A stretch of 64,000 nucleotides of DNA from Pseudomonas fluorescens. GTDB lineage: Bacteria > Pseudomonadota > Gammaproteobacteria > Pseudomonadales > Pseudomonadaceae. The DNA is taken from contig NZ_CP078138.1 in assembly GCF_019212185.1 (NCBI RefSeq), positions 4,880,501 through 4,944,500 of the forward strand, in the 5' to 3' direction. Positions 27,252 through 35,503 of this stretch are shown one piece after another. The position numbers and the translations under genes are program-made. The notes under the pieces were generated by a model. The model searched no databases. It saw nothing but the letters and a program-made list of their open reading frames with translations, and was not told where the DNA came from. Position 1 is the stretch's first letter, and every line of letters starts with the position of its first letter.

Positions 27252-28418
27252 TCAAGCAGCCTTTGCTGCCTGCGCCTCCCGCACCACCGCCGCCAACCGC
27301 TTCAACCCCTCATCCAGGCGCGCCGGGTCGATATGGCTGAAGTTCAGCCGCAGATGACCCGGATGGCGATCCGGTTCCGGGAAGAACGGCTCGCCGGGCA
27401 TGAACGCCACATCATTGTCCAACGCTGCCTTGAGCAACGTCCGGGTATCCAGCGGCTGCTTGAGTGTCAGCCAGAAGAACAACCCGCCTTGCGGCATGTT
27501 CCAGTCCGCCAGGTCGGCAAAGTGTTTTTCCAGTGCGGCCTGAAAGCTGTCACGACGGCCCCGGTAGAAATCGCGCAACTCACCCAGGTGATCACGCAGA
27601 CGCTCGCTACCGATCCATTGCATCGCCTGCCACTGGCCAACCCGGTTGGTGTGCAGGTCCGCTGACTGCTTGAGACGCAGCAGGTGCGGGAACAGGTCCG
27701 CACTGGCGATCAGATATCCGACACGCAGGCCCGGCAGCAGAGTCTTCGACACGGTGCCGGTGTAGATCCAGCTGGCCTTCTTCAAGCGACTGACGATCGG
27801 CGTGGCATTGCCGCCATCAAACGTCAGCTCGCGGTACGGCTCGTCCTCGATCAGGGTCACGCCAAACTCGTCGAGCAACGCCGCCACGGCATCGCGCTTG
27901 GCCTCGCTGTAGCGCACCGCCGAGGGGTTCTGGAAAGTCGGAATCAAATAGATGAACGCCGGGCGGTGTTTGCTCAGGCGCGCGCGCAACTCCACCAGGT
28001 CCGGACCGTCGGCTTGCAGCGGCACGGTCAGACAGTCAGCGCCGAACAGCTGAAAAATTTGCAGGGCGGCGAGATACGTCGGCGCCTCGAGCATGATCTC
28101 GGTGCCCTTGTCGATGTACAGCTTGGCCGCCAGGTCAAGGGTTTGCTGGGAGCCGCTGACCACCAAAACCTGACTCGCTTCGCAGGGCACACCCAAAGCC
28201 CGCGCCTCGGCCGCCAAGGCTTCGCGCAAGGCCGGCTCGCCCTCGCTCATGCCGTACTGACCGATCGATACCGGCATCTGCGTCCAGTCGACCTTCGGCA
28301 ACATCGCCTCCGCCGGCAAGCCGCCAGCAAAGGACATGACTTCCGGGCGCTGGGCTGCGGCGAGGATTTCACGGATCAGGGAGCTTTTGAGGCGCGTTAC
28401 ACGTTCGGAAAATGCCAT
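27252..28418 (-). CDS. PLP-dependent aminotransferase, 2-aminoadipate/LysN-like
   Basis: A 388-residue fold-type I aminotransferase. The PLP lysine lies in TGTVSKTLLPGLRVGY, and the other cofactor contacts include LIEDEPYRELTFDG (Asp-Tyr) and the C-terminal HLRLNFSH arginine. The family includes 2-aminoadipate and aromatic aminotransferases related to the C-terminal domain of MocR regulators. The start is at MAFSERVTRLKSS (28418). It is divergent from a MarR gene 82 bases away, whose product may control it. The natural amino donor is unknown. Confidence 0.88.
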   Translation of the reverse strand: MAFSERVTRLKSSLIREILAAAQRPEVMSFAGGLPAEAMLPKVDWTQMPVSIGQYGMSEGEPALREALAAEARALGVPCEASQVLVVSGSQQTLDLAAKLYIDKGTEIMLEAPTYLAALQIFQLFGADCLTVPLQADGPDLVELRARLSKHRPAFIYLIPTFQNPSAVRYSEAKRDAVAALLDEFGVTLIEDEPYRELTFDGGNATPIVSRLKKASWIYTGTVSKTLLPGLRVGYLIASADLFPHLLRLKQSADLHTNRVGQWQAMQWIGSERLRDHLGELRDFYRGRRDSFQAALEKHFADLADWNMPQGGLFFWLTLKQPLDTRTLLKAALDNDVAFMPGEPFFPEPDRHPGHLRLNFSHIDPARLDEGLKRLAAVVREAQAAKAA

Positions 28419-28500
28419 GGGGACCACCGGTAGCAAAGGCCAAGGGAATTAAGTCAAACTGGTTGACCGAAATTACGACAAGCCGAGGGAATACGTCAAC

Positions 28501-28947
28501 ATGCTTGACCTTAAAAACCCGATTTCTCAGCAGCAGGCCATGGAAGCGTTTTTCTTCGGCTACCAGGCCTTCACCGCCAAGGCCGACGAAATGCTCGAAC
28601 GCCGGGGCTTGAGCAGGGTTCATCAACGCATCGTGTTCTTCATCGCGCGCTATCCGAATCTGAGCGTGAAAGAGTTGCTGGCGCTGCTGGGCGTCAGCAA
28701 GCAGGCGCTGAACATGCCGCTGCGGCAACTGCAGGAAATGCATCTGGTGAACAGCGTCGCGTCCGCCACCGACAAGCGCAAACGCCTGCTGGAACTGACC
28801 GACGAGGGCGCGCGTTTCGAGCAGGCGTTGCGCCGCGAGCAGGTGAAACTGCTGGAACGGGTATTTGCCGAGGCTGGGGAAACGGCGGTGAATGGCTGGT
28901 TGGCGGTGAATCTGGCGCTTGGAAAAAGCCAGGCGGCTCCCGAGTAG
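28501..28947 (+). CDS. MarR family transcriptional regulator
   Basis: A 148-residue winged-helix protein. The recognition region is LSVKELLALLGVSKQALNMPLRQLQEMHLV, followed by the wing SATDKRKRLLELTDEGARFE with the DxRxxxLxLT pattern. MarR proteins are usually repressors released by small phenolic or amino ligands. It is divergent from the aminotransferase gene, with 82 bases of shared promoter space, so control of that gene is likely. The upstream stretch contains AT-rich partial repeats (AAGTCAAACTGGTTGACC). Confidence 0.87.
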   Translation: MLDLKNPISQQQAMEAFFFGYQAFTAKADEMLERRGLSRVHQRIVFFIARYPNLSVKELLALLGVSKQALNMPLRQLQEMHLVNSVASATDKRKRLLELTDEGARFEQALRREQVKLLERVFAEAGETAVNGWLAVNLALGKSQAAPE

Positions 28948-29042
28948 TTGATGCCCTCGAGAAATTTTCGCCAACCCTGTGGAGCGATATAGCCCTTTCA
29001 GCAAAACTTTCGTCGACAAAATCAAAAACATTATTTGCTTTA

Positions 29043-29054
29043 TTTGTATACAAA
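29043..29054. promoter_or_regulatory. Palindromic operator upstream of the NCS2 permease
   Basis: TTTGTATACAAA is a perfect 12-base palindrome 128 bases before the permease start. The same motif occurs twice in the uraH/puuE region (31988 and 32183). The TTGTATACAA type is typical of GntR-family sites. The shared placement suggests one purine-responsive repressor. Confidence 0.65.
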
Positions 29055-29181
29055 AGCATAATTCGCTGCGTGCGAGTTCCTGACCCATTAGTCAACAAAT
29101 TCGCAAATGCCTCAAAGAGCCGCTGCCCACCTCTGTGTCCGGCTCTGGAAATAACAATAAAACTGTTGAGGAGTACTCGCT

Positions 29182-30531
29182 GTGGAAAGCCGCAAATCCG
29201 AAGCATCGCCGCTGGATCTCTCGCCGCCCCTACGCACAGGTCTGCTGGAGCGCTTGTTCAAACTCAGCGTGCATGGCACCACGGTGAAAACCGAGCTGAT
29301 CGCAGGCCTGACAACCTTCATCACCATGGCCTACATCATCTTCGTCAACCCCAACATCATGGCCGACGCCGGGATTGATCACGGCGCCGCCTTCGTCGCC
29401 ACCTGCATCGCCGCCGCACTCGGTTGCCTGTTGATGGGCCTGTACGCCAACTGGCCCGTCGGCCTGGCGCCAGGCATGGGGCTCAACGCCTTCTTTACCT
29501 ACACCGTGGTCGGCACCATGGGCTACAACTGGGAAACCGCGCTGGGTGCGGTGTTCGTTTCCGGCGTGTTGTTTATGTTCCTGACCTTCTCGCGCATCCG
29601 CGAGTGGTTGCTCAACAGCATTCCAGTGAGCCTGCGCTTCGCCATGGGCGCCGGTGTCGGTCTGTTCCTTGGCCTGATCGGCCTGAAAACCGCCGGCATC
29701 GTGGTCGACAGCCCGGCCACCCTGATCAAGATCGGCAACCTGCGCGAGCCGGGGCCGCTGCTCGCCGCCATCTGCTTCCTGATGATTGCCATCCTCAGCT
29801 ACCACCGGGTATTTGGCGCGATCCTCATCAGCATCATTACTGTGACCCTCGCAGGTTGGGGTCTGGGCCTGGTGCATTATGAAGGGATCATGTCGGCACC
29901 GCCGAGCCTGGCTCCGACCTGGATGGCCATGAACGTTGCCGGTGTGTTCAACGTCAGTATGATCAGCGTCGTCCTGGCCTTCCTCTTTGTACACATGTTC
30001 GATACCGCCGGTACCCTGATGGGCGTCGCACAACGGGCCAATCTGGTGGGTGCGGACGGCAAGATCGAAAACCTCTCTCGCGCCATGAAAGCCGACAGTG
30101 CTTCCAGTGTGTTCGGTGCGGTGGTCGGTGTTCCGCCAGTCACCAGCTATGTGGAAAGTGCCGCAGGTGTTGCAGCCGGTGGCCGTACCGGTCTGACCGC
30201 TGTCACTGTCGGCGTGCTGTTTGTTGCGGCGATGTTCTTCGCACCGCTGGCTGGCATGATTCCGGCATACGCTACCGCTGGCGCGCTGATCTACGTGGCG
30301 ATGCTGATGATGGGCGGGATGGAACACATCGAGTGGGACGATGCCACCGACAGCATTCCGGCAATTGTCACCGCAATCATGATGCCCCTGACCTTTTCGG
30401 TTGCCGACGGCATCGCCCTGGGTTTCATCACCTACGTGGCGCTGAAGGCCGGTACCGGCAAGTACAAGGAAATTTCGGTTAGCCTGTGGGTACTGTGCGC
30501 GATCTTTATCGCCAAGTTCATTTTCTTGTAA
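29182..30531 (+). CDS. NCS2 (AzgA-type) purine base permease
   Basis: A 449-residue inner-membrane protein with about 12-14 membrane segments. Typical AzgA/PbuG signatures are ELIAGLTTFITMAYIIFVNP, GLAPGMGLNAFFTYTVVGTMG and VTSYVESAAGVAAGGRTGLT. These carriers take up adenine, guanine and hypoxanthine by proton symport. It is longer-looped than, and unrelated in detail to, the second permease of the module (UacT-like). The start is a GTG with GAGGAG seven bases upstream. An upstream palindrome is shared with the urate genes, so joint control by purine is likely. A terminator follows at 30550. Confidence 0.9.
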   Translation: MESRKSEASPLDLSPPLRTGLLERLFKLSVHGTTVKTELIAGLTTFITMAYIIFVNPNIMADAGIDHGAAFVATCIAAALGCLLMGLYANWPVGLAPGMGLNAFFTYTVVGTMGYNWETALGAVFVSGVLFMFLTFSRIREWLLNSIPVSLRFAMGAGVGLFLGLIGLKTAGIVVDSPATLIKIGNLREPGPLLAAICFLMIAILSYHRVFGAILISIITVTLAGWGLGLVHYEGIMSAPPSLAPTWMAMNVAGVFNVSMISVVLAFLFVHMFDTAGTLMGVAQRANLVGADGKIENLSRAMKADSASSVFGAVVGVPPVTSYVESAAGVAAGGRTGLTAVTVGVLFVAAMFFAPLAGMIPAYATAGALIYVAMLMMGGMEHIEWDDATDSIPAIVTAIMMPLTFSVADGIALGFITYVALKAGTGKYKEISVSLWVLCAIFIAKFIFL

Positions 30532-30549
30532 CGGTTTCAAGCGTGACCC

Positions 30550-30575
30550 AGCCTCACCCCGTCGGGTGGGGCTTT
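30550..30575 (+). terminator. Terminator of the NCS2 permease
   Basis: AGCCTCACCC and GGGTGGGGCT pair over ten bases (one G-T) around the loop CGTC, followed by a short T run. Confidence 0.8.
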
Positions 30576-30595
30576 TGCACATATGGAGGAAAGTG

Positions 30596-31222
30596 ATGAG
30601 TCTGGAAACCTGGCTGCTGTTCAGCTGCGCCGCCCTGGTGGTAATCCTGATCCCGGGACCCCTGTCGTTGTTGATGATCAGCAACAGCCTGAACTATGGC
30701 TTGCGCCGTTCCTACCCGGCATTTCTCGGCGGCGTGTTCGCTTCGATCTGCCTGCTCAGCGCCTCAGCACTGGGGCTCGGCGCCCTGCTGCTGGCCTCGG
30801 AACAACTGTTCAGCGCACTGAAGATCGTCGGCGCCCTGTACCTGTTCTACCTCGCCTGGCAAAGCTGGCAGCAGTCACGGCAACCGGCGCACGCCACCGA
30901 AGTGCCGCAAGCGCCACCGGTGCCGCGCTTTCGCGCACTGTTCGGGCGCGCATTTGTGCTGGGAGCGAGCAATCCGAAGGACATCCTGTTCTTCGCCGCC
31001 TTCCTGCCGCAATTCCTCAATGCCCAGCAGCCATTCCTGCCGCAGTTGCTGATCATGATCGCCACCTGGACCCTGCTGGACCTGTGCTGCAAGCTCGCCT
31101 ACGGCCTCGGCGCCCACGGCGCGGCGCGCTACCTGCGTAGCGGCAAGGGCCAGAGTTGGTTCAACCGGATCAGCGCCGGGCTGTTTGGTGGGGCGGGGGC
31201 GGCTTCGTTGTTGAGCCGATAA
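30596..31222 (+). CDS. LysE family translocator (RhtB/LeuE-like)
   Basis: A 208-residue membrane protein with about six segments and the family opening LLFSCAALVVILIPGPLSLLMISNSL. The middle motif GASNPKDILFFAAFLPQFL is the conserved NPK-like segment of amino acid exporters. LysE/RhtB members export basic, hydroxy or branched amino acids, and the substrate here is unknown. It starts at an ATG behind GGAGGAAAG. It interrupts the purine module but has no visible functional link to it. Confidence 0.88.
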   Translation: MSLETWLLFSCAALVVILIPGPLSLLMISNSLNYGLRRSYPAFLGGVFASICLLSASALGLGALLLASEQLFSALKIVGALYLFYLAWQSWQQSRQPAHATEVPQAPPVPRFRALFGRAFVLGASNPKDILFFAAFLPQFLNAQQPFLPQLLIMIATWTLLDLCCKLAYGLGAHGAARYLRSGKGQSWFNRISAGLFGGAGAASLLSR

Positions 31223-31230
31223 TCAAGCGC

Positions 31231-31380
31231 TTCGCCGGCAAGCCGGTTCCTACAAGGGTTTGTGCACGCTCACATGTTCGGCTGTCAGTACCAACCCTTG
31301 TAGGAGCTGGCTTGCCAGCGAATGGCGGCACTGCGGTGTATCAGACCCTATGCCTTCGCCGGCAAGCCGGCTCCTACAGC
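31231..31380. repeat. Cluster of three REP-type elements
   Basis: Three related units follow one another: TTCGCCGGCAAGCCGGTTCC (31231), the inverse TTGTAGGAGCTGGCTTGCCA (31299), and CTTCGCCGGCAAGCCGGCTC (31354). They alternate in orientation, which is typical of the Pseudomonas GCCGGCAAGCCGGC family, and lie between the LysE gene and uraH. Confidence 0.8.
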
Positions 31381-31501
31381 CGCGCATCGCAACGAAACGC
31401 CCGCCCAGCCAGCACCTTTCTCAAGGACGAAAAAAAGCCCGCAGTGTGAGCGGGCGAATGACCAAAGAAGCTATGTGCGCAGGATTCGTGGGGGGAGAGT
31501 C

Positions 31502-31855
31502 CTAGCTTCCTCTGTAGGTCGAATAGCTGTACGGCGAGATCAGCAGCGGCACGTGGTAGTGGTCCTGCTCAGCAGAAATGCCGAAACGCAGGACCACCAC
31601 GTCGAGAAACGCCGGCTCCGGCAATTGCACACCGCGTGCGCGGTAGTAGTCGCCGGCGTGAAACTGCAGCTGATAAACCCCGGAACGGTAGTCATCGCCT
31701 TGCAACAACGGTGTATCGACACGGCCATCGCTGTTGGTCAGTGCGCTGGCGACCAATTCCAGCTGCGAACCTTCAACGCGGTATAACTCGATTTTGATCG
31801 AGCTGCCCGGGCAACCGTGTGCGGCATCCAAAACGTGTGTAGTCAAACGTCCCAT
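31502..31855 (-). CDS. uraH: 5-Hydroxyisourate hydrolase
   Basis: A 117-residue transthyretin-like protein beginning MGRLTTHVLDAAHG and ending with the diagnostic tetrapeptide YRGS. It hydrolyses 5-hydroxyisourate to 2-oxo-4-hydroxy-4-carboxy-5-ureidoimidazoline, the step between PuuD and UraD in this cluster. Conserved active-site residues His7 (LTTHVLD), Arg in DGRVDTPL and the C-terminal Tyr are present. No signal peptide, so it is cytoplasmic. It is transcribed leftward, away from the other urate genes, with a 437-base regulatory region between. Confidence 0.95.
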   Translation of the reverse strand: MGRLTTHVLDAAHGCPGSSIKIELYRVEGSQLELVASALTNSDGRVDTPLLQGDDYRSGVYQLQFHAGDYYRARGVQLPEPAFLDVVVLRFGISAEQDHYHVPLLISPYSYSTYRGS

Positions 31856-31987
31856 TGATTCTGCGGGCCCGTCTGCGTGTGTCGCAGCCAGACTTCGCAC
31901 CTCCCGGAGTCAGTTGAAATGAAGGCCGCCACCTTTCGGTGCATGAAAAGCGGCGGCGAGCGACTGATTAAGACATTTTCAAGAAAA

Positions 31988-31999
31988 ATTGTACACAAT
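31988..31999. promoter_or_regulatory. Palindromic operator near uraH
   Basis: ATTGTACACAAT has perfect ATTGT/ACAAT arms around a two-base centre. It lies 133 bases before the uraH start, in the same family as the sites at 29043 and 32183. Confidence 0.65.
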
Positions 32000-32164
32000 A
32001 AATTCGACATTTTTTCAGTGAATCTCCGACGCGCCCTGTTTAGCTGCAAAAGTCGGCAAAGTCTTAGGCTATAGAGAGCTCTGGCCCAATAGCTGATCAA
32101 TCAGGCAGGTTTTTTGCAGTACCACCTGAAGATGACAAATGGTGAAAAATGCAAAAAATCGGGC

Positions 32165-32194
32165 TTACAAATCGCGCATAAAGTTGTATACAAT
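32165..32194 (+). promoter_or_regulatory. puuE promoter with overlapping palindromic operator
   Basis: The -35-like TTACAA (32165-32170) and -10-like TATACA (32187-32192) are 16 bases apart. The -10 box lies inside the palindrome GTTGTATACAAT (32183-32194). A protein bound there would exclude RNA polymerase, so repression is the simple reading. Confidence 0.6.
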
Positions 32195-32292
32195 CACTCC
32201 ATCGTTGTGACGCCAGCCTTTCATCACAGGTTCAGGCCCCCACACCAACCCTTATCGCGCCCCGGCAAACCCGAACAAGAAGGAAGACTGCA

Positions 32293-33216
32293 GTGAGCGA
32301 CTACCCACGCGACCTGATCGGTTACGGCAGTAACCCTCCCCACCCACACTGGCCGGGCAATGCCCGCATTGCCTTGTCGTTCGTCCTCAACTACGAAGAA
32401 GGCGGCGAACGCAACATTCTGCACGGCGACAAGGAATCCGAAGCTTTCCTCTCGGAAATGGTTTCGGCGCAACCGCTGCAAGGCGAGCGCAACATGAGCA
32501 TGGAGTCGCTGTACGAGTATGGTAGCCGTGCCGGCGTCTGGCGGATTCTCAAGCTGTTCAAGGAATTCGACATTCCGCTGACGGTATTCGCCGTGGCCAT
32601 GGCCGCCCAGCGCCACCCGGATGTGATTCGCGCCATGGTTGAAGCCGGCCACGAAATCTGCAGCCACGGCTACCGCTGGATCGACTACCAGTACATGGAT
32701 GAGGCGCAGGAGCGCGAGCACATGCTCGAAGCCATCCGCATCCTCACCGAAGTCACCGGCGAGCGCCCACTGGGCTGGTACACCGGCCGCACCGGCCCGA
32801 ACACCCGGCGTCTGGTGATGGAAGAAGGCGGTTTCCTCTACGACTGCGACACCTACGACGACGACCTGCCCTACTGGGAACCGAATAACCCGACTGGCAA
32901 GCCGCACCTGGTGATCCCTTACACCCTGGACACCAACGACATGCGCTTCACCCAGGTCCAGGGCTTCAACAAGGGCGACGATTTCTTCGAATACCTCAAG
33001 GATGCGTTCGACGTGCTTTACGCCGAAGGCGCCGAAGCGCCGAAAATGCTCTCGATCGGCCTGCACTGCCGGCTGATCGGCCGTCCGGCGCGTCTTGCTT
33101 CGCTCAAACGCTTTATCGAATACGCTAAAAGCCACCAACAGGTGTGGTTCAGCCGCCGCGTCGACATCGCTCGTCACTGGCAACAAACCCACCCGTACCA
33201 AGGGGCGTCGAAATGA
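32293..33216 (+). CDS. puuE: Allantoinase, PuuE (polysaccharide deacetylase fold)
   Basis: A 307-residue cytoplasmic enzyme. It is a NodB-like polysaccharide deacetylase-fold protein that opens allantoin to allantoate, unlike the amidohydrolase AllB. The start MSDYPRDLIGYGSNPPHPHWPG, the AGHEICSHGYRWIDY segment and GLHCRLIGRPAR near the end match PuuE. The start is a GTG after GAAGGAAG. Its last bases overlap the uraD start (ATGA), so the two are translationally coupled. Confidence 0.95.
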   Translation: MSDYPRDLIGYGSNPPHPHWPGNARIALSFVLNYEEGGERNILHGDKESEAFLSEMVSAQPLQGERNMSMESLYEYGSRAGVWRILKLFKEFDIPLTVFAVAMAAQRHPDVIRAMVEAGHEICSHGYRWIDYQYMDEAQEREHMLEAIRILTEVTGERPLGWYTGRTGPNTRRLVMEEGGFLYDCDTYDDDLPYWEPNNPTGKPHLVIPYTLDTNDMRFTQVQGFNKGDDFFEYLKDAFDVLYAEGAEAPKMLSIGLHCRLIGRPARLASLKRFIEYAKSHQQVWFSRRVDIARHWQQTHPYQGASK

Positions 33217-33728
33217 CCACCTTCCAAACCCTGCAACCCTCGACGCTGAGCCGTGACGCCTTTGTCGCCGCTTTCGCCGATATTTACGAACATTCGCCAT
33301 GGGTCGCCGAAAAGGCCTTTGACCTGGGCCAGGACGCTTCGATCGACCAGATCGAGACCCTGCACCAGCGCATGAGCGATATCCTGTTGAGCGCCGATCA
33401 CGCCAGTCAGCTGGCACTGATCAACGCTCACCCGGACCTGGCCGGCAAAGCTGCCGTCCAGGGCCAGTTGACCGAAGCCAGCACCAATGAACAAGCCGGC
33501 GCCGGTATTCACCAATGCACGGCCGAAGAGTTCCAGCGCTTCACCGAGCTGAACGATGCCTACAAGGCCAAGTTCAAGTTTCCCTTCATCATGGCGGTAA
33601 AAGGCAGCAACCGGCATCAGATCCTCGCAGCGTTCGAAACGCGCATCCACAACCCGGTCGACACCGAGTTCAAGTGCGCGCTGGCGGAGATCAACAAGAT
33701 CGCCCTGTTCCGTTTACTGACCCTATAG
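33213..33728 (+). CDS. uraD: OHCU decarboxylase
   Basis: A 171-residue helical protein with the family motif LINAHPDLAGKA (catalytic His in HPDL) and KFPFIMAVKGSNRHQIL. It decarboxylates the UraH product stereospecifically to S-allantoin. It overlaps puuE by four bases and is 90 bases before alc, so it belongs to the main urate operon. The order (decarboxylase after allantoinase) reflects cotranscription, not pathway order. Confidence 0.95.
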   Translation: MTTFQTLQPSTLSRDAFVAAFADIYEHSPWVAEKAFDLGQDASIDQIETLHQRMSDILLSADHASQLALINAHPDLAGKAAVQGQLTEASTNEQAGAGIHQCTAEEFQRFTELNDAYKAKFKFPFIMAVKGSNRHQILAAFETRIHNPVDTEFKCALAEINKIALFRLLTL

Positions 33729-33818
33729 CAAGCCTGGCCCCCAAGGATTCAAGAACGCCGAATCCGGCCCGGGCCTCGCAAGCATCCCAAGCCACTTATT
33801 CAAAGGCAGACAAGAAGA

Positions 33819-34814
33819 ATGAAAGCTTACGCCGTACCTTTCGAGAAGTTCGTCAACCTGGCCGATGCCCGCCTGGGCACCAAGATCATCTCGGTCACCG
33901 ATGACTGGTTCGCCGACGCCAACCGCCTGTTCCAGCCGACCCCGGCCGTATGGAAGGAGGGCGTGTTCGATGACAACGGCAAGTGGATGGACGGCTGGGA
34001 GTCGCGTCGCAAGCGCTTCGAAGGCTACGACAGCGCCGTGATCCGCCTGGGCGTACCAGGCTCGATCAAGGGCGTGGACATCGACACCTCATTCTTCACC
34101 GGCAACTTCCCGCCATCGGCGTCCCTGGAAGCCTGCTTCCTGGCCTCTGGCGAGCCTGATGCCAACACCCAGTGGACTGAAGTGCTGTCCGCCGTCGAGC
34201 TGCAAGGCAACAGCCACCACTACCACGAGATCAGCAACGACCAGGCGTTCAGCCACCTGCGCTTCAACATCTACCCGGATGGTGGTGTCGCCCGTCTGCG
34301 TGTGTACGGCGTGCCGTTCCGCGACTGGTCGGCAGTGGGCGACAACGAGCAAGTCGACCTGGCAGCCGCCCTCAACGGTGGTCGCGCCCTGGCCTGCTCC
34401 GACGAACACTTCGGTCGCATGAGCAACATCCTCAACCCGGGCCGTGGCATCAACATGGGCGATGGCTGGGAAACCGCCCGTCGTCGCACGCCAGGTAACG
34501 ATTGGGTGATCGTCGCCCTGGGTCACCCGGGCGAGATCGAAAAAATCGTCGTCGACACCCTGCACTTCAAAGGCAATTACCCGGACAGCTGCTCGATCCA
34601 GGGCGCGTTCGTCAAAGGCGGTACCGACAGTCAGATCGAAACCCAGTCGCTGTTTTGGCGCGAACTGCTGCCAAGCCAGAAGCTGGAAATGCACGCCGAA
34701 CACACCTTCGCCGAGCAGATCAAGGCCCTGGGCCCGATCACCCACATCCGCCTGAACGTGTTCCCGGATGGTGGCGTGAGCCGCCTGCGTGTACTGGGCA
34801 AGGTCGCTAAATAA
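33819..34814 (+). CDS. alc: Allantoicase
   Basis: A 331-residue protein built of two allantoicase repeats (about residues 18-165 and 190-330). Each has an [16 protein letters not shown] or [22 protein letters not shown] segment and ends with a [20 protein letters not shown] strand. It splits allantoate to ureidoglycolate and urea. The start [20 protein letters not shown] is typical. It lies between uraD and allA, with a REP-rich gap after it. Urease is not in this window. Confidence 0.95.
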   Translation: MKAYAVPFEKFVNLADARLGTKIISVTDDWFADANRLFQPTPAVWKEGVFDDNGKWMDGWESRRKRFEGYDSAVIRLGVPGSIKGVDIDTSFFTGNFPPSASLEACFLASGEPDANTQWTEVLSAVELQGNSHHYHEISNDQAFSHLRFNIYPDGGVARLRVYGVPFRDWSAVGDNEQVDLAAALNGGRALACSDEHFGRMSNILNPGRGINMGDGWETARRRTPGNDWVIVALGHPGEIEKIVVDTLHFKGNYPDSCSIQGAFVKGGTDSQIETQSLFWRELLPSQKLEMHAEHTFAEQIKALGPITHIRLNVFPDGGVSRLRVLGKVAK

Positions 34815-34825
34815 GCAGTGAAGCC

Positions 34826-34908
34826 ATTCGCGAGCAGGTCGAATCGTCGCACCGTCGCTCCCACATTTGGAATGCAATCCCCTGTGGGAGCCAGCCTGCT
34901 CGCGAAGG
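34826..34908. repeat. Inverted pair of REP-type elements
   Basis: ATTCGCGAGCAGGTCG (34826) and the inverse CCTGTGGGAGCCAGCCTGCT, continued CGCGAAGG (34881-34908), flank a short spacer. The pair can form a large hairpin in the alc-allA mRNA. Confidence 0.75.
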
Positions 34909-34949
34909 CGTCAGAACAGTCAACACAGAATTCGGATAAGAAGAACAGC

Positions 34950-35453
34950 ATGCGCACACTACAGATTGAACCGCTGACCAAAGAAGCCTTCGCCCCTTTC
35001 GGTGACGTGATCGAAACCGACGGCAGCGATCACTTCATGATCAACAACGGTTCGACCATGCGCTTCCATAAACTGGCCACGGTGGAAACCGCCAAGCCAG
35101 AAGACAACGCGATCATCAGCATCTTCCGCGCCGACGCGCAGGACATGCCGCTGACCGTGAGCATGCTGGAGCGCCATCCGCTGGGCAGCCAGGCTTTCAT
35201 ACCGCTGCTCGGCAACCCCTTTCTGATCGTGGTCGCGCCAGTTGGCGATGCACCTGTATCAGGCTTGGTCCGCGCCTTCGTCACTAACGGCAGGCAGGGC
35301 ATTAATTACCATCGCGGCGTTTGGCACCACCCGGTGCTGACGATCGAAAAGCGGGATGACTTCCTGGTGGTTGATCGCAGTGGCACAGGCAATAACTGCG
35401 ATGAGCATTTTTTCAAAGAGGATGAGCGTCTGATCCTTGCCCCCCACCAATAA
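34950..35453 (+). CDS. allA: Ureidoglycolate lyase
   Basis: A 167-residue cupin-fold protein of the AllA family, with LTKEAFAPFGDVIETDG near the start and YHRGVWHHPVL as the conserved active-site strand. It cleaves ureidoglycolate to glyoxylate and urea, the last step of the pathway here. The length compares with 160 in E. coli. The ATG at 34950 follows AAGAAGAA. It is in the urate operon, 50 bases before puuD. Confidence 0.94.
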   Translation: MRTLQIEPLTKEAFAPFGDVIETDGSDHFMINNGSTMRFHKLATVETAKPEDNAIISIFRADAQDMPLTVSMLERHPLGSQAFIPLLGNPFLIVVAPVGDAPVSGLVRAFVTNGRQGINYHRGVWHHPVLTIEKRDDFLVVDRSGTGNNCDEHFFKEDERLILAPHQ

Positions 35454-35503
35454 GAGAAGGTCTGAACACTCGATAACAGAGTGACAGGCGAGAGGTAAAG
35501 ACT

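Larger units (their letters stand above)
31856..32292. other. Divergent control region between uraH and puuE
   Basis: This 437-base region is unusually AT-rich in its middle and holds no gene. It carries two palindromes of the ATTGTNNACAAT type (31988 and 32183), one on each side. A promoter-like pair TTACAA (32165) and TATACA (32187), spaced 16 bases, overlaps the right palindrome. That geometry would let a repressor block puuE transcription. Confidence 0.65.

Noticed and set aside
29230..30684. Leftward open frame over the NCS2 permease
   Set aside because: Low-complexity charged translation (repeated DxxGDE runs) with no known fold. It is the complement of the membrane-protein codons.
31231..31380. 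Three similar spaced repeats, considered as a CRISPR array
   Set aside because: Units alternate in orientation, are imperfect, have unequal spacers and match REP elements seen elsewhere. No cas gene is present.
33819..34814. Internal repeat in alc, considered as a recent duplication
   Set aside because: Allantoicases are normally built of two repeats. The halves are clearly diverged.
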